64,000 nt of DNA from Pseudomonadota bacterium (GTDB lineage Bacteria; Pseudomonadota; Alphaproteobacteria; Puniceispirillales; Marisalimonadaceae), in contig JAQBXK010000003.1 of the NCBI GenBank assembly GCA_027625145.1, forward strand, positions 53,209 through 117,208. Direction: 5' to 3'. The notes under the pieces were generated by a model. It was not told where the DNA came from and did no database searches. It saw only the letters and a program-made list of their open reading frames with translations. Of this stretch, positions 52,671 to 59,815 are shown in pieces. Within the stretch, counting starts at the first letter, position 1; every line of letters begins with the position of its first letter. The translations under genes and the position numbers were made by a program.

Positions 52671-52985
52671 CAATATTGAGACAATATACCACTCACAATT
52701 ATTTTATGTAAACTATCATTATAATAGTTATATATATTGAAAAGAAATAAACTGATAAAACAAACTTAATCTTAAAGTAATTTAATCATAAGATAAGTTT
52801 GAAGTTGTTTTTTCAGAAAATGCATCTGGATTTACTTCAAATAGTAGATTATTAAATCGTTTGTAAACTGTAAAACAGACTTGAATAGAAAGTTAATTAA
52901 TGAGAGTGTTCTTTTTATAAGAACTCTTCGCTAAATCAGTAAAAGTTGAATAACATTCAACGCATACATAAATAAGGTATTTACC
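52671..52985. other. 315-nt gap before yhbY with a short perfect hairpin
   Basis: No gene is seen. GTTGAAT (52945-52951) and ATTCAAC (52955-52961) form a 7-bp hairpin with a 3-nt loop 25 nt before the yhbY start. A longer imperfect hairpin with AAGAACTCTT lies at about 52910-52930. These may belong to the foreign segment that carried yhbY. Confidence 0.35.
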
Positions 52986-53267
52986 ATGGGAAAAAAACTT
53001 TCTAGTGTTCAAAAAAAAGCGTTACGAAAAAAAGGGTACTCACTAAAACCTGTTGTCATGATCGGTCAGCACGGTCTTACTGATGCTGTCCTTGCTGAAG
53101 TTGATATCGCTCTCAATGCTCATGAACTGATTAAAGTTCGTATCAGAGGAGCAGATAAAAATAAACGAACTGAGCAATTTACAAAGATTGAACACCAGTT
53201 GAATGCAGAGGTAGTGCATCAAATTGGTGGTATTACTGTCTTGTACCGACCTACAACCGCTCCTTAA
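52986..53267 (+). CDS. yhbY: YhbY-family ribosome-assembly RNA-binding protein (CRM domain)
   Basis: A 93-residue CRM-domain protein. KKALRKKGYSLKPVVMIGQHGLT (about residues 10-32) and a GxxG-type loop before the helix (the MIGQHGLTDAV segment) match YhbY, which binds pre-50S particles. Codon use is richer in GC (CGT, GGT, CTC, GTC) than neighbouring genes, and the sequence looks gammaproteobacterial. AAGGT lies 13-17 nt upstream of the ATG, so its ribosome site is distant. Its stop lies inside the left end of promoter-repeat copy R1. Transfer from another bacterium is likely. Confidence 0.85.
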   Translation: MGKKLSSVQKKALRKKGYSLKPVVMIGQHGLTDAVLAEVDIALNAHELIKVRIRGADKNKRTEQFTKIEHQLNAEVVHQIGGITVLYRPTTAP

Positions 53268-53339
53268 ACAACAATAATGTCCAGAGAGAAATATCAATTA
53301 CTCTTTACCTTTAACAATCATTTCTATTAAACTATGAGT
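53265..53339 (+). repeat. promoter-repeat copy R1
   Basis: The left half (CCAGAGAGAAATATCAATTA at 53281-53300) matches copies R3-R5. The right half is TTTACC (53304-53309), 17 nt, TTAAAC (53327-53332), 7 nt, and the ATG of the MORN gene at 53340. The repeat begins within the stop codon of yhbY, so it exactly fills the gap between two genes. Confidence 0.75.
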
Positions 53340-53816
53340 ATGAAAAAACTATTCGTCATATTATCATTTTTAATTTCAATTACATGTCTGTCATCAAAAA
53401 GTTGGGCATTGAAAGAAAAATGGTTTCCCACAGATAAACCAAATTGCCTTGTTTGGAATTCAGATCCTCAACCAGAAGAAATTGTTACGTGGTCAGGAGA
53501 ATGTTTGAATGGAAAAGTCAATGGTATTGGTACATTATCATGGTCAATTGGAGATCAGTATATAGGTGAATACAAAGATGGTAACATGAATGGACAAGGA
53601 ACTTATAGTTGGGAAAAGGGAGACCAGTACACAGGTGAGTGGAAAAATAATCACATACATGGACAAGGTACTTTTACTTATGCAGATGGCGATAAATATG
53701 AAGGTGAATGGAAAGATGATAAGATGCATGGACAAGGAACTTATACTTTTATAAATGGTAAAAAAATAGAAGGTATATGGGAAAATGGAAAAAAAGTAGA
53801 AGTGACTAAAACCTAA
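53340..53816 (+). CDS. secreted MORN-repeat protein
   Basis: A 158-residue protein with a Sec signal peptide (residues 1 to about 22, ending SKSWA). Five MORN repeats follow, each about 23 residues with the core G-E-(W/Y)-K-(D/N)-x-x-x-(H/N)-G-x-G-T-(Y/F) (GEYKDGNMNGQGTY, GEWKNNHIHGQGTF, GEWKDDKMHGQGTY). MORN repeats bind lipid or act as scaffolds. An ATG 6 nt upstream (53334) is in frame, but the 7-nt spacing rule seen in other copies points to 53340. The stop codon lies inside repeat copy R2. Confidence 0.8.
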   Translation: MKKLFVILSFLISITCLSSKSWALKEKWFPTDKPNCLVWNSDPQPEEIVTWSGECLNGKVNGIGTLSWSIGDQYIGEYKDGNMNGQGTYSWEKGDQYTGEWKNNHIHGQGTFTYADGDKYEGEWKDDKMHGQGTYTFINGKKIEGIWENGKKVEVTKT

Positions 53817-53852
53817 TCTATAAACTAAAATAGTATCTAATCAATTAATCCT
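53808..53852 (+). repeat. promoter-repeat copy R2 (left half only)
   Basis: AAAACCTAATCTATAAAC followed by ATAGTATCTA matches the left half of the family, with the MORN gene's TAA embedded in it. The promoter-like right half is missing; the next gene starts at 53870 without it. Confidence 0.7.
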
Positions 53853-53869
53853 AAGAGTTAAAAACTTCA

Positions 53870-54265
53870 ATGCCTAACACTTCAAAAGATATAGTTTATA
53901 AACACCACAACGCAATTAATGCTCAAGATGAACGAGAATATCTCGATAGTGTAAAGTTTCCTTTTACCTACCAAAATTATAATGGTGTTTCGATCACAAT
54001 TAAAGATGAAGAGGACTATAGAACTAATTATCAAATGCCATGGGATATAATAAAGGATACTGAATCAAACTGGTCCCATACGGAAATGGATAAAATTGAA
54101 GAAGTGGCACGTTCCAATTCGTCTGTGGTTTTTAAACTTTTAATGAGAAGAATAAATAAATCAGGCAATACAGATATCATTATTCAGGTGATATGGATTG
54201 CTGTCTCTACACAAGGCAAATGGAGTATCCAATTTAGGCATAACCTAGGTACTCCTACCCTTTAA
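53870..54265 (+). CDS. NTF2/SnoaL-like small protein
   Basis: A 131-residue cytoplasmic protein. An N-terminal helix (YKHHNAINAQDEREYLDSVKFPFTY) is followed by strands ending KWSIQFRHNLGTPTL, giving the cone-shaped NTF2-like layout (helix, then curved sheet). No catalytic residues can be assigned. It is flanked by repeat copies R2 and R3, i.e. it sits as one cassette. Confidence 0.5.
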   Translation: MPNTSKDIVYKHHNAINAQDEREYLDSVKFPFTYQNYNGVSITIKDEEDYRTNYQMPWDIIKDTESNWSHTEMDKIEEVARSNSSVVFKLLMRRINKSGNTDIIIQVIWIAVSTQGKWSIQFRHNLGTPTL

Positions 54266-54276
54266 AACTGACAAAC

Positions 54277-54364
54277 AAAACCTAATCTATAAACCACGGT
54301 AGTATCAAGAGAGAAATATTAATTACTTTTTACCAATAACAACTATTCTGATTAAACTTAGACA
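54277..54364 (+). repeat. promoter-repeat copy R3 (full length, 88 nt)
   Basis: It starts AAAACCTAATCTATAAACCA, 11 nt after the previous stop. It continues with GAGAGAAATATTAATTAC, then TTTACC (54329-54334), 17 nt, TTAAAC (54352-54357). No ATG follows at 7 nt (TAT instead), so this copy may be an inactive junction; the next gene begins at 54447. Confidence 0.78.
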
Positions 54365-54446
54365 TATTTAGTATTAACAAGGATCAATTTGACGTATGCA
54401 AGGATCAACAGCAATATCATCTCAGTTTTTAAAATAAGGATATAGC

Positions 54447-54797
54447 ATGTCTTTTTTCATTATAAAGATTTTTATAACTGCAATATTAATTGTATCAATA
54501 AGTGAAATTGCAAAATTTAATGACCGATTAGGTGGAATTATTGCTGCAATGCCTATAACAACATTTTTTATTTTATTTTGGTTGTATTATGAAAATAGTT
54601 CTTTAGAAAAAATTTCTAATCATATGTCATATACTTTGTTATATGTCATACCCACATTGCCAATGTTTATAACTTTTCCTTACTTCATAAATAAATTTGG
54701 ATTTTATAGGTCAATAATTTTAAGTATCGTAATAACAATTTTATTTGTAATTATCGTACATATTATTTCTAAGAAATTTGGATATAAATTAATATAG
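54447..54797 (+). CDS. DUF3147-family four-TM membrane protein
   Basis: A 116-residue protein with four TM helices. AILIVSISEIAKFNDRLGGIIAAMPITTFFILFWLYYE near the N-terminus is the DUF3147 signature (Ser-Glu in helix 1, Gly-rich turn, Pro in helix 2). AAGGATAT lies 7 nt before the ATG. The function of the family is unknown. Confidence 0.75.
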   Translation: MSFFIIKIFITAILIVSISEIAKFNDRLGGIIAAMPITTFFILFWLYYENSSLEKISNHMSYTLLYVIPTLPMFITFPYFINKFGFYRSIILSIVITILFVIIVHIISKKFGYKLI

Positions 54798-54841
54798 TAA
54801 GATTTTTAACAATTTTTCTAAAAAAATTACATAAAGTGAAA

Positions 54842-55084
54842 TTATTTATTTTTAGAAATTTTTAATTCCTTTTTAATTTTTGCTTCTAGATGTCCTATCA
54901 TTATTCTTCTCATATATTCTGCTCTTCCCAAATCAGTAAAAGAATATTCTCTTATATCATCAGTGCTAATTCTAATAGAAAAGTTATAAAAAGCACCACT
55001 CTTTTTTATGCTCGAAGCACTCCCAGAAGCAATTTTATTAGGACTAACAAGTGCGCCTAATTTGGTTTCAATTATATTTGTCAT
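54842..55084 (-). CDS. 80-residue conserved small protein, paralogue A
   Basis: The sequence starts MTNIIETKLGALVSPNKIA, continues SSIKKSGAFYNFSIRIS and ends in a Lys-rich helix. It is about 90% identical to the product of 61038-61280. GAGGAGA precedes the ATG. Two nearly identical copies 6 kb apart on the same strand suggest recent duplication or two related insertions. No family recognised. Confidence 0.7.
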   Translation of the reverse strand: MTNIIETKLGALVSPNKIASGSASSIKKSGAFYNFSIRISTDDIREYSFTDLGRAEYMRRIMIGHLEAKIKKELKISKNK

Positions 55085-55158
55085 AAAATTATCTCCTCAC
55101 AACATTTATATTTATAATTAGATATCAAAAAATAAATTAAATCAATGTTTATAATATG

Positions 55159-55572
55159 TTAAAAATCAATTGTTTCTATAAGCAATTGAATTGAAAAAAC
55201 ACCGAGACTTAAATAAGTAAATAACATTCCAGAAATTCTTAAAAAAGGATTGGATTGGTAAAACGCAAAACAAATTGCATGTGCCAATCTTCCATATAAA
55301 AAAACCAGACTAATTATTAATAGATAGTTAAAAGAAGATTTTCCTGTAATTTCTAAAATCACTAAAAGAATCAAGAAAATGGGGGTGTATTCAGAAAAAT
55401 TTCCATGTGCTCTAACATTTCTTTGTAACTTTTCCTCTGATATTTCTTCGTCCATTTTAAAAATTAGTTTCATAACAGGACTGCCTCTTAAATATCCTAT
55501 ACGAAATGATAAAAACAAATAAAATAAAGTAAAAATTGATGCAAAAATTGGAGTTAATGTAAGAATGTTCAT
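55159..55572 (-). CDS. MAPEG-family membrane protein
   Basis: A 137-residue protein with four TM helices. QRNVRAHGNFSEYTPIFLILL (about residues 50-70) is the MAPEG signature, with the Arg and the Glu of the substrate/glutathione region, and YGRLAHAICFAF is the helix-3 motif. Bacterial MAPEG proteins are often glutathione-linked membrane enzymes. No clear ribosome site is visible. Confidence 0.85.
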   Translation of the reverse strand: MNILTLTPIFASIFTLFYLFLSFRIGYLRGSPVMKLIFKMDEEISEEKLQRNVRAHGNFSEYTPIFLILLVILEITGKSSFNYLLIISLVFLYGRLAHAICFAFYQSNPFLRISGMLFTYLSLGVFSIQLLIETIDF

Positions 55573-55650
55573 TATTCATCTAACTAATTTAAATTTAATT
55601 TTAAGATTTTCTCTATCCTGGATATTATACTTTTACAAAGAAGCTTAGTC

Positions 55651-55738
55651 AAAACCTAATCTATAAAACACGATAGTATCTAGAGAGAAATATCAATTAC
55701 TCTTTATCTTTAATATGTATTTTGATTAAACTTTGACA
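55651..55738 (+). repeat. promoter-repeat copy R4 (full length, 88 nt)
   Basis: AAAACCTAATCTATAAAACA, then ATAGTATCTAGAGAGAAATA, TTTATC (55703-55708), 17 nt, TTAAAC (55726-55731), 7 nt and an ATG at 55739. This is the same length as R3 with no internal indels. It stands alone upstream of a 20-codon frame. Confidence 0.8.
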
Positions 55739-55801
55739 ATGTCAAAATATCTTACAGATAACCTCAGATTAGATTATAGAATTTCATCCAACTTAAAATA
55801 A
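55739..55801 (+). CDS. 20-codon open frame directly after repeat R4
   Basis: ATG TCA AAA ... TAA encodes MSKYLTDNLRLDYRISSNLK. The start is exactly 7 nt after the -10-like box, as in the other copies. It may be a genuine leaderless micro-gene or the remnant of a truncated gene. Confidence 0.3.
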   Translation: MSKYLTDNLRLDYRISSNLK

Positions 55802-55805
55802 CGAT

Positions 55806-55931
55806 TTGAAACCAGAGAATTTTACATGCAAATCTAAGAAAAAAGTCTGGTATAAATGTTCTAAAGATGATGAATTACATAAAAAAATGTTTGAAAGGTT
55901 AATAAGGAAAGATTGGGTAAAGGTGGATTGA
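55806..55931 (+). other. 41-codon remnant with CxxC-like charged sequence
   Basis: A TTG-initiated frame encodes LKPENFTCKSKKKVWYKCSK followed by a Lys/Glu-rich tail. Its first 14 nt (AAACCAGAGAATTT) also occur in the integrase C-terminus at about 47612, where the frame likewise reads LKPEN. It could be debris from a second integrase or an unrelated small gene. Confidence 0.25.
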
Positions 55932-55987
55932 GATAGAGAAGTTCATAAGTATATAAAATAATTATGTTTGGGAAAAGGTTAGACGTT

Positions 55988-56479
55988 ATGGGAATGATAA
56001 AAAGTAGATACATACCACATTGTTGTTTTGTATATTTGACTGAAGAATTAAAATATCTAACCAAAATTACTAAATGTGATGAGGAATGGATTAGAAATGA
56101 TATGGAAAATGTAGAGGAATTTAAAAGAAGAATTGAAAGTGGAGAAATGTTTGAAGATGAAATACACTCATATGAAATAAGTCAAAGAGGAGATGATGTT
56201 TACCTTTATGAATGTGAACCAATTAAAAATGAAAGGTATAAAGAATTAGCGCAAAAGTATGGAAAGTTAGAAGAATACATTAATGAAGAAAAACCTATTG
56301 ATGTATTTTTTGGAATTGGGGAAGGTAGAATCTATGTTGAAGAGGGTAAGTTTAATACCAAAGAAGAGGGAGTTTCACATATCTATGATGAAAATGGTTA
56401 TGGAACAGAAAATCCAAAATATAGATTTACAAAATTAGAAAAAACGGAAGAATTATTTAGAAAAGTTAGATTAGGTTAA
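55988..56479 (+). CDS. hypothetical acidic protein (about 163 residues)
   Basis: An acidic soluble protein rich in Glu, Asp and Tyr with no signal or membrane segment. A glycine-rich block VFFGIGEGRIYVEEGKF and a FRKVRLG tail are visible, but no family is recognised. AAAGG precedes the ATG at 55988; ATGs at 55964 and 55994 are alternatives. Repeat copy R5 begins 4 nt after its stop codon. Confidence 0.55.
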   Translation: MGMIKSRYIPHCCFVYLTEELKYLTKITKCDEEWIRNDMENVEEFKRRIESGEMFEDEIHSYEISQRGDDVYLYECEPIKNERYKELAQKYGKLEEYINEEKPIDVFFGIGEGRIYVEEGKFNTKEEGVSHIYDENGYGTENPKYRFTKLEKTEELFRKVRLG

Positions 56480-56482
56480 ACA

Positions 56483-56530
56483 AAAACCTAATCTATAAAC
56501 CACAATAGTATCCAGAGAGAAACATTAATC
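56483..56530 (+). repeat. promoter-repeat copy R5 (left half only)
   Basis: AAAACCTAATCTATAAACCA, ATAGTATCCAGAGAGAAACA match the family, then the sequence diverges into CCTCAG...TGTGACACAGTAA, the motif also found before the integrase. The truncation coincides with the right boundary of the first integrated unit. Confidence 0.75.
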
Positions 56531-56628
56531 ATACATCAATTAAATAACCTCAGATGTGACACAGTAAGGCACTAAAAAGTATACTTAATCAAAAATAAAT
56601 ATGTGAGAAAATAAGGGTTTAAAGGGGT

Positions 56629-56690
56629 CAACTGGATAGAGCACTAGACTGCGAGTCTAGGAGTCAGGAATTCGAATCTTCTCGAGCGCA
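56629..56690 (+). repeat. degenerate 3' copy of tRNA-Arg (att remnant, right end of first unit)
   Basis: 57 of 62 positions match 46553-46614: the D-loop end, anticodon arm, variable loop, T-arm and acceptor 3' strand. The 5' acceptor and D-stem are missing, and the CCA is changed to ACA, so it cannot be a working tRNA. The anticodon loop has drifted from CTACGAA to CTGCGAG. This is the pattern left when an element integrates into a tRNA 3' end. Confidence 0.88.
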
Positions 56691-56738
56691 ACATTTTTTA
56701 TTTTTATTTTTACAAAATTAAATCTTCCATCTAAAAAT

Positions 56739-56809
56739 TCATTTAACATATCTGTATGTACAGATTATTTTAAAGGGATATAAGAAAATGGTGGTGATTG
56801 GTGTTTAAT
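56739..56809 (+). repeat. homologue of the decayed small gene at 47953-48023
   Basis: The 71-nt segment aligns without gaps to 47953-48023 (56 identical). It lies just after the tRNA fragment, whereas in the first unit the integrase intervenes, so the integrase was deleted from this second unit. Confidence 0.7.
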
Positions 56810-56938
56810 CTACTTTTAGGAATTATTCTTTGTTTAATTATAATAAATTATAATCAAGAAATAGTTCAATTCTTAATTGCATCTGGAAGTATAGATACGT
56901 TAATCAATTATCTACAAAATCTTAAAGAAACCAAATGA
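56801..56938 (+). CDS. 45-residue hydrophobic small protein, coupled to the next gene
   Basis: GTG at 56801 opens 45 codons: a TM helix (FNLLLGIILCLIIINYNQE) followed by VQFLIASGSIDTLINYLQNL. Its TGA overlaps the next ATG (ATGA). The in-frame TTG one codon earlier is an alternative start. Small single-TM proteins of this style occur in marine bacteria and phages; function unknown. Confidence 0.45.
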   Translation: MFNLLLGIILCLIIINYNQEIVQFLIASGSIDTLINYLQNLKETK

Positions 56939-57132
56939 AATATAAAACACTAGAAGAAATACAAAAACACCCAGTATGGATAAAATTACGATCTAATGGA
57001 ACAAACAAAGAACAACTTGATAAACAATTCTTATCTCTTACAGAAGATGAAAAGATTGTTGCAATTGACTTATTTGAGTCTTTAAAAATTGTGATGGAAA
57101 ATGTTCTTAAAGAAAAAAAAACTCATCATTAG
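56935..57132 (+). CDS. 65-residue hypothetical protein
   Basis: An all-helical, charged small protein starting MKYKTLEEIQKHPVWIKLRS. It overlaps the previous small gene by 4 nt. No family recognised. It is followed by the broken CxxC gene copy. Confidence 0.5.
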   Translation: MKYKTLEEIQKHPVWIKLRSNGTNKEQLDKQFLSLTEDEKIVAIDLFESLKIVMENVLKEKKTHH

Positions 57133-57148
57133 ATGGTATGAATTTATT

Positions 57149-57387
57149 ATGTTTTTTAAAAAAACCATTTATGTGAAAACTGTAATTTTTCTTTTAAGAC
57201 TGTTTAGAATTGTAAGAAGACAATAGATGAGAATAACTGGATGTTACTTTGCTATAACTGTATTCGTATTTTTAAACATCAATTTCGATGGAGATTTAAA
57301 TCTCAATTACAAAATATAAAAGGATTTAGATGGTGCAGATTAAATTCTTCTAAAATGAAATTATTGCTAAATGAAATCAATATTTAA
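57149..57387 (+). pseudogene. broken copy of the CxxC small-protein gene at 48972
   Basis: The DNA aligns along almost its full length with 48972-49210. One A is missing in the early A-run (frameshift) and the TGG of the motif V-W-N-C has become TAG. Remnants of LCYNCIRIFKHQFRWRFKSQ and IKGFRWCRLN are readable. It confirms that the second unit is a decayed relative of the first. Confidence 0.75.
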
Positions 57388-57522
57388 ACTTCCTCTTCTT
57401 CAAAAGATACAAAAATATATCAGATATATTTGTTATTTTATTATTATTGTAATGATAATTTTAATATGGATTAAGCTGCGTTCTCAAATTTAATTTGAGA
57501 TGCATTAAGTTAATTTATTTTC

Positions 57523-58050
57523 TTATTGAGTTTTATCATCTTTTATATTCAAAATTGGATTATGAATCCATAGACTTGTTTTTCTAAAATATAACCAATT
57601 AAAAAGCAATATAGTTGAAGACATCATTAGATAAGTAATAAGAGGCAAATTAGGAGCAATTTGTCTGTTAAAAACTAACTCGTTACTTTCTATATAATGC
57701 AAAATTAGTAAGATAAAATACAGCAATAACATAAACATACAAAAAATTGATAGAGTTCTACTTATTCTATACTTAGAATTGCTCTTGTTTAAAATATTAT
57801 CAGAGTATGTTTTTTTATTAATCCATAAAGAAAAACTTCCAAAAGTAACCCAATTAATTAGGATGACAATAAATATGGACACAATTATATCAATGGTTAA
57901 CCCAAGTGTGAACTGGATAAATAAGTAGTCATCAATTTTTTTAGAAAAGTTATCAATATATGAATTAACAAACATAATTGTTTTAGAACCCATTAAAATT
58001 AAGAACATTAAAGGAACCAAACGACTCATTCTAAATAAAAATGTTTTCAT
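57523..58050 (-). CDS. hypothetical four-TM membrane protein
   Basis: A 175-residue protein with four TM segments (about residues 9-30, 43-70, 92-113, 133-153) and SLWINKKTYS / SLWIHNPILN echoing each other after helices 2 and 4, as if from an internal duplication. No family is recognised and no strong ribosome site is visible. Confidence 0.6.
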   Translation of the reverse strand: MKTFLFRMSRLVPLMFLILMGSKTIMFVNSYIDNFSKKIDDYLFIQFTLGLTIDIIVSIFIVILINWVTFGSFSLWINKKTYSDNILNKSNSKYRISRTLSIFCMFMLLLYFILLILHYIESNELVFNRQIAPNLPLITYLMMSSTILLFNWLYFRKTSLWIHNPILNIKDDKTQ

Positions 58051-58273
58051 TTTTAAATTATAATGAAAAAAGAAAAAAACTTAACTAAAAAATAACATCA
58101 ATCGAATCTCTTTCTGATCATGTGTGTTTTTTGATAATCAGTTTGTTTATTGAATATTATTTTTTAAAAAAGTATGTCATATTTACATAGAAATTATTAA
58201 AACAGTCAAAAGTTGACGTTAAATTTTTATAATTTAATTATATTAAAAGATAGAAATCGTCTAAAGGAAATAT

Positions 58274-58453
58274 ATGGGTACTAGTAATAAAGAATTTCAA
58301 GTTATCTACGATGGAGATTGTGTCATATATAAGTTTGAAACTAGAAAAGAAGCAGAAGAATATATGGATGGTTGGAAAGAAAATAACTTAGTCTTTCCTC
58401 TTCTCACTATTAAACAACGTTTACCAGCAAGTGGTTTAGGAATATTCATATAA
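58274..58453 (+). CDS. 59-residue small protein (possibly the front of a broken gene)
   Basis: The ATG at 58274 follows AAAGG by 7 nt. The product begins MGTSNKEFQVIYDGDCVIYK and has an amphipathic helix (RKEAEEYMDGWKENN). Immediately downstream another frame reads NIHIKLDEPITGRDRVLIIN and continues past two stops to MSHCIGVLNDQMGIY (58626), so this may be the 5' part of a longer gene now frameshifted. Confidence 0.45.
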   Translation: MGTSNKEFQVIYDGDCVIYKFETRKEAEEYMDGWKENNLVFPLLTIKQRLPASGLGIFI

Positions 58454-58626
58454 AATTAGATGAACCTATTACTGGTCGTGACAGGGTTTTAATAATTAAT
58501 TATAATCACTTATTAGATACAACACAGTAAACTCTAGATGCAAATGAACCACTTTAGGAGATCTTAAGAAATTTAGATATGTCTCATTGCATTGGTGTAT
58601 TAAATGATCAAATGGGAATATATTAA
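58454..58626 (+). pseudogene. possible decayed continuation of the 58274 gene
   Basis: A coding-like frame with two in-frame stops (near 58530 and 58557) ends in TAA at 58624-58626. Its composition resembles the previous gene, and one base shift would fuse them. Weak evidence. Confidence 0.3.
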
Positions 58627-58652
58627 AATTAAAGTTTATTAATGGAGTTAAA

Positions 58653-58826
58653 ATGGATTTCAAATATGCACAAAGCTGGTTATTAGGAGTTGTTTGTTTT
58701 ATCTATGGTATTTACAGAATTATTGGTGGAACAAATGAAACATTTAATTGGGTAGATGTTGCTGCAATAATAGGATTTTGTTATTCAATATATGTAACAC
58801 AAATTGCAAGTTTAAAAGAGAAATAA
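58653..58826 (+). CDS. 57-residue two-TM small membrane protein
   Basis: GGAG precedes the ATG by 6 nt. The product starts MDFKYAQSWLLGVVCFIYGI and has a second hydrophobic segment VAAIIGFCYSIYVTQI. Layout (TM, short polar loop with a Trp, TM, Lys/Glu tail) is shared with the 55-residue protein at 60605. Family unknown. Confidence 0.55.
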   Translation: MDFKYAQSWLLGVVCFIYGIYRIIGGTNETFNWVDVAAIIGFCYSIYVTQIASLKEK

Positions 58827-58957
58827 GTTTAAAAAAGTATACTCCCATTTTTCTATTTCAAATATAATTAGATTTTATTAATTATTATTTAATAAACATT
58901 GAGTATGAAAATACCTATTGGTTTTAGAACTATTTATTTTATAATGGAAAATGAACG

Positions 58958-59155
58958 ATGGTATCAAATGAACAAACTATAACATGTCACTTTTGTTTTG
59001 AAACGTTTGAAATTGATCTAGGAATAGACCAAAATTTTAGTGGTCATAACACTGAGATATTTGACTGTGAAGTATGTTGTAATCCTAACAAGATAGACAC
59101 TGAAATTTATGATGGCGAAGTTAATTCTTTAACTGTTAGCGATGGAAACGAATAA
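58958..59155 (+). CDS. CPXCG-motif cysteine-rich protein
   Basis: A 65-residue protein with CHFC (CPxCG equivalent, about residue 10), F-E-I-D-L after it, and DCEVCCNPNKI (about 36), then an acidic tail with VNSLTVSDGNE. The spacing of the two Cys pairs and the acidic strands match the CPXCG zinc-binding family. Function of the family unknown; usually chromosomal. Confidence 0.75.
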   Translation: MVSNEQTITCHFCFETFEIDLGIDQNFSGHNTEIFDCEVCCNPNKIDTEIYDGEVNSLTVSDGNE

Positions 59156-59184
59156 AAAAAACCTCAATCTTATAGATTTACAAA

Positions 59185-59272
59185 AAATATAATCTAGAAA
59201 TCATGATAAATTACAAAATTAAATATCAATCCTACCTTTAACCCTCACAACTATTTTAATTAGAAAACATAA
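59185..59272 (+). repeat. promoter-repeat copy R6 (diverged)
   Basis: AATCTAGAAATCATGATAAA at 59191-59210 and AAATATCAAT at 59221-59230 align with the family over 40 nt without gaps. The right half reads TTTAAC (59237-59242), 17 nt, TTAGAA. No ATG follows at 7 nt. Confidence 0.55.
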
Positions 59273-59430
59273 AATAATTACAAATAGGTCATATAATTCT
59301 TTATCTTCCATTTAAGAATTAGATTATATATGATAAAAAAACAGAAATATTAAATATAATGCATGTTAATGATTAAAATTTGAATTAATCCAACTATTAA
59401 AAATTAACCAACATAATTAGGGGTAATTTA

Positions 59431-59739
59431 ATGTCAATTTCACTTCAAGTATTATACCCAATAACAGAAACAACAAACTTTGATTATGATTATTATTTTT
59501 CTAAACATATGAAACTTGTAAAAGATACATTTGGCGACCATTTAGATGACACCCTTGTTACAAAAGGCATCGCTGGTGGACCTAATAAAACTCCTACATA
59601 CTATGCTATTGCAACGATGATTTTTAAAAATCAATCAGCTATGGATTTAGCATTATCAGGAGCTGGTCCTGTGCTTGAAGATATTCTAAATTTTACTAAT
59701 ACGGAACCAGTTATGTTAATCGGCGAAATCGTATCCTAA
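59431..59739 (+). CDS. EthD-domain protein
   Basis: A 102-residue ferredoxin-like (dimeric alpha/beta barrel) protein: LQVLYPITETTNFDYDYYFSKHM (the F-D-x-x-Y-Y-x-x-x-H EthD signature) and YYAIATMIFKNQSAMDLAL, with the A-D/T-x-x-N-F-T end (ILNFTNTEPVMLIGEI). AGGGG lies upstream of the ATG. EthD proteins are small oxygenase-type or accessory enzymes; the role here is unknown. Confidence 0.85.
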   Translation: MSISLQVLYPITETTNFDYDYYFSKHMKLVKDTFGDHLDDTLVTKGIAGGPNKTPTYYAIATMIFKNQSAMDLALSGAGPVLEDILNFTNTEPVMLIGEIVS

Positions 59740-59815
59740 TTTGTTTAATATAAAGCAAGAATGATCATTGAACTAATTTAAATACAAACATAGTACATCT
59801 ATAATTTAAATTATT

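Noticed and set aside
56629..56690. A second functional tRNA-Arg (anticodon GCG)
   Set aside because: The 5' acceptor strand and D-stem are absent, so it cannot fold as a tRNA.
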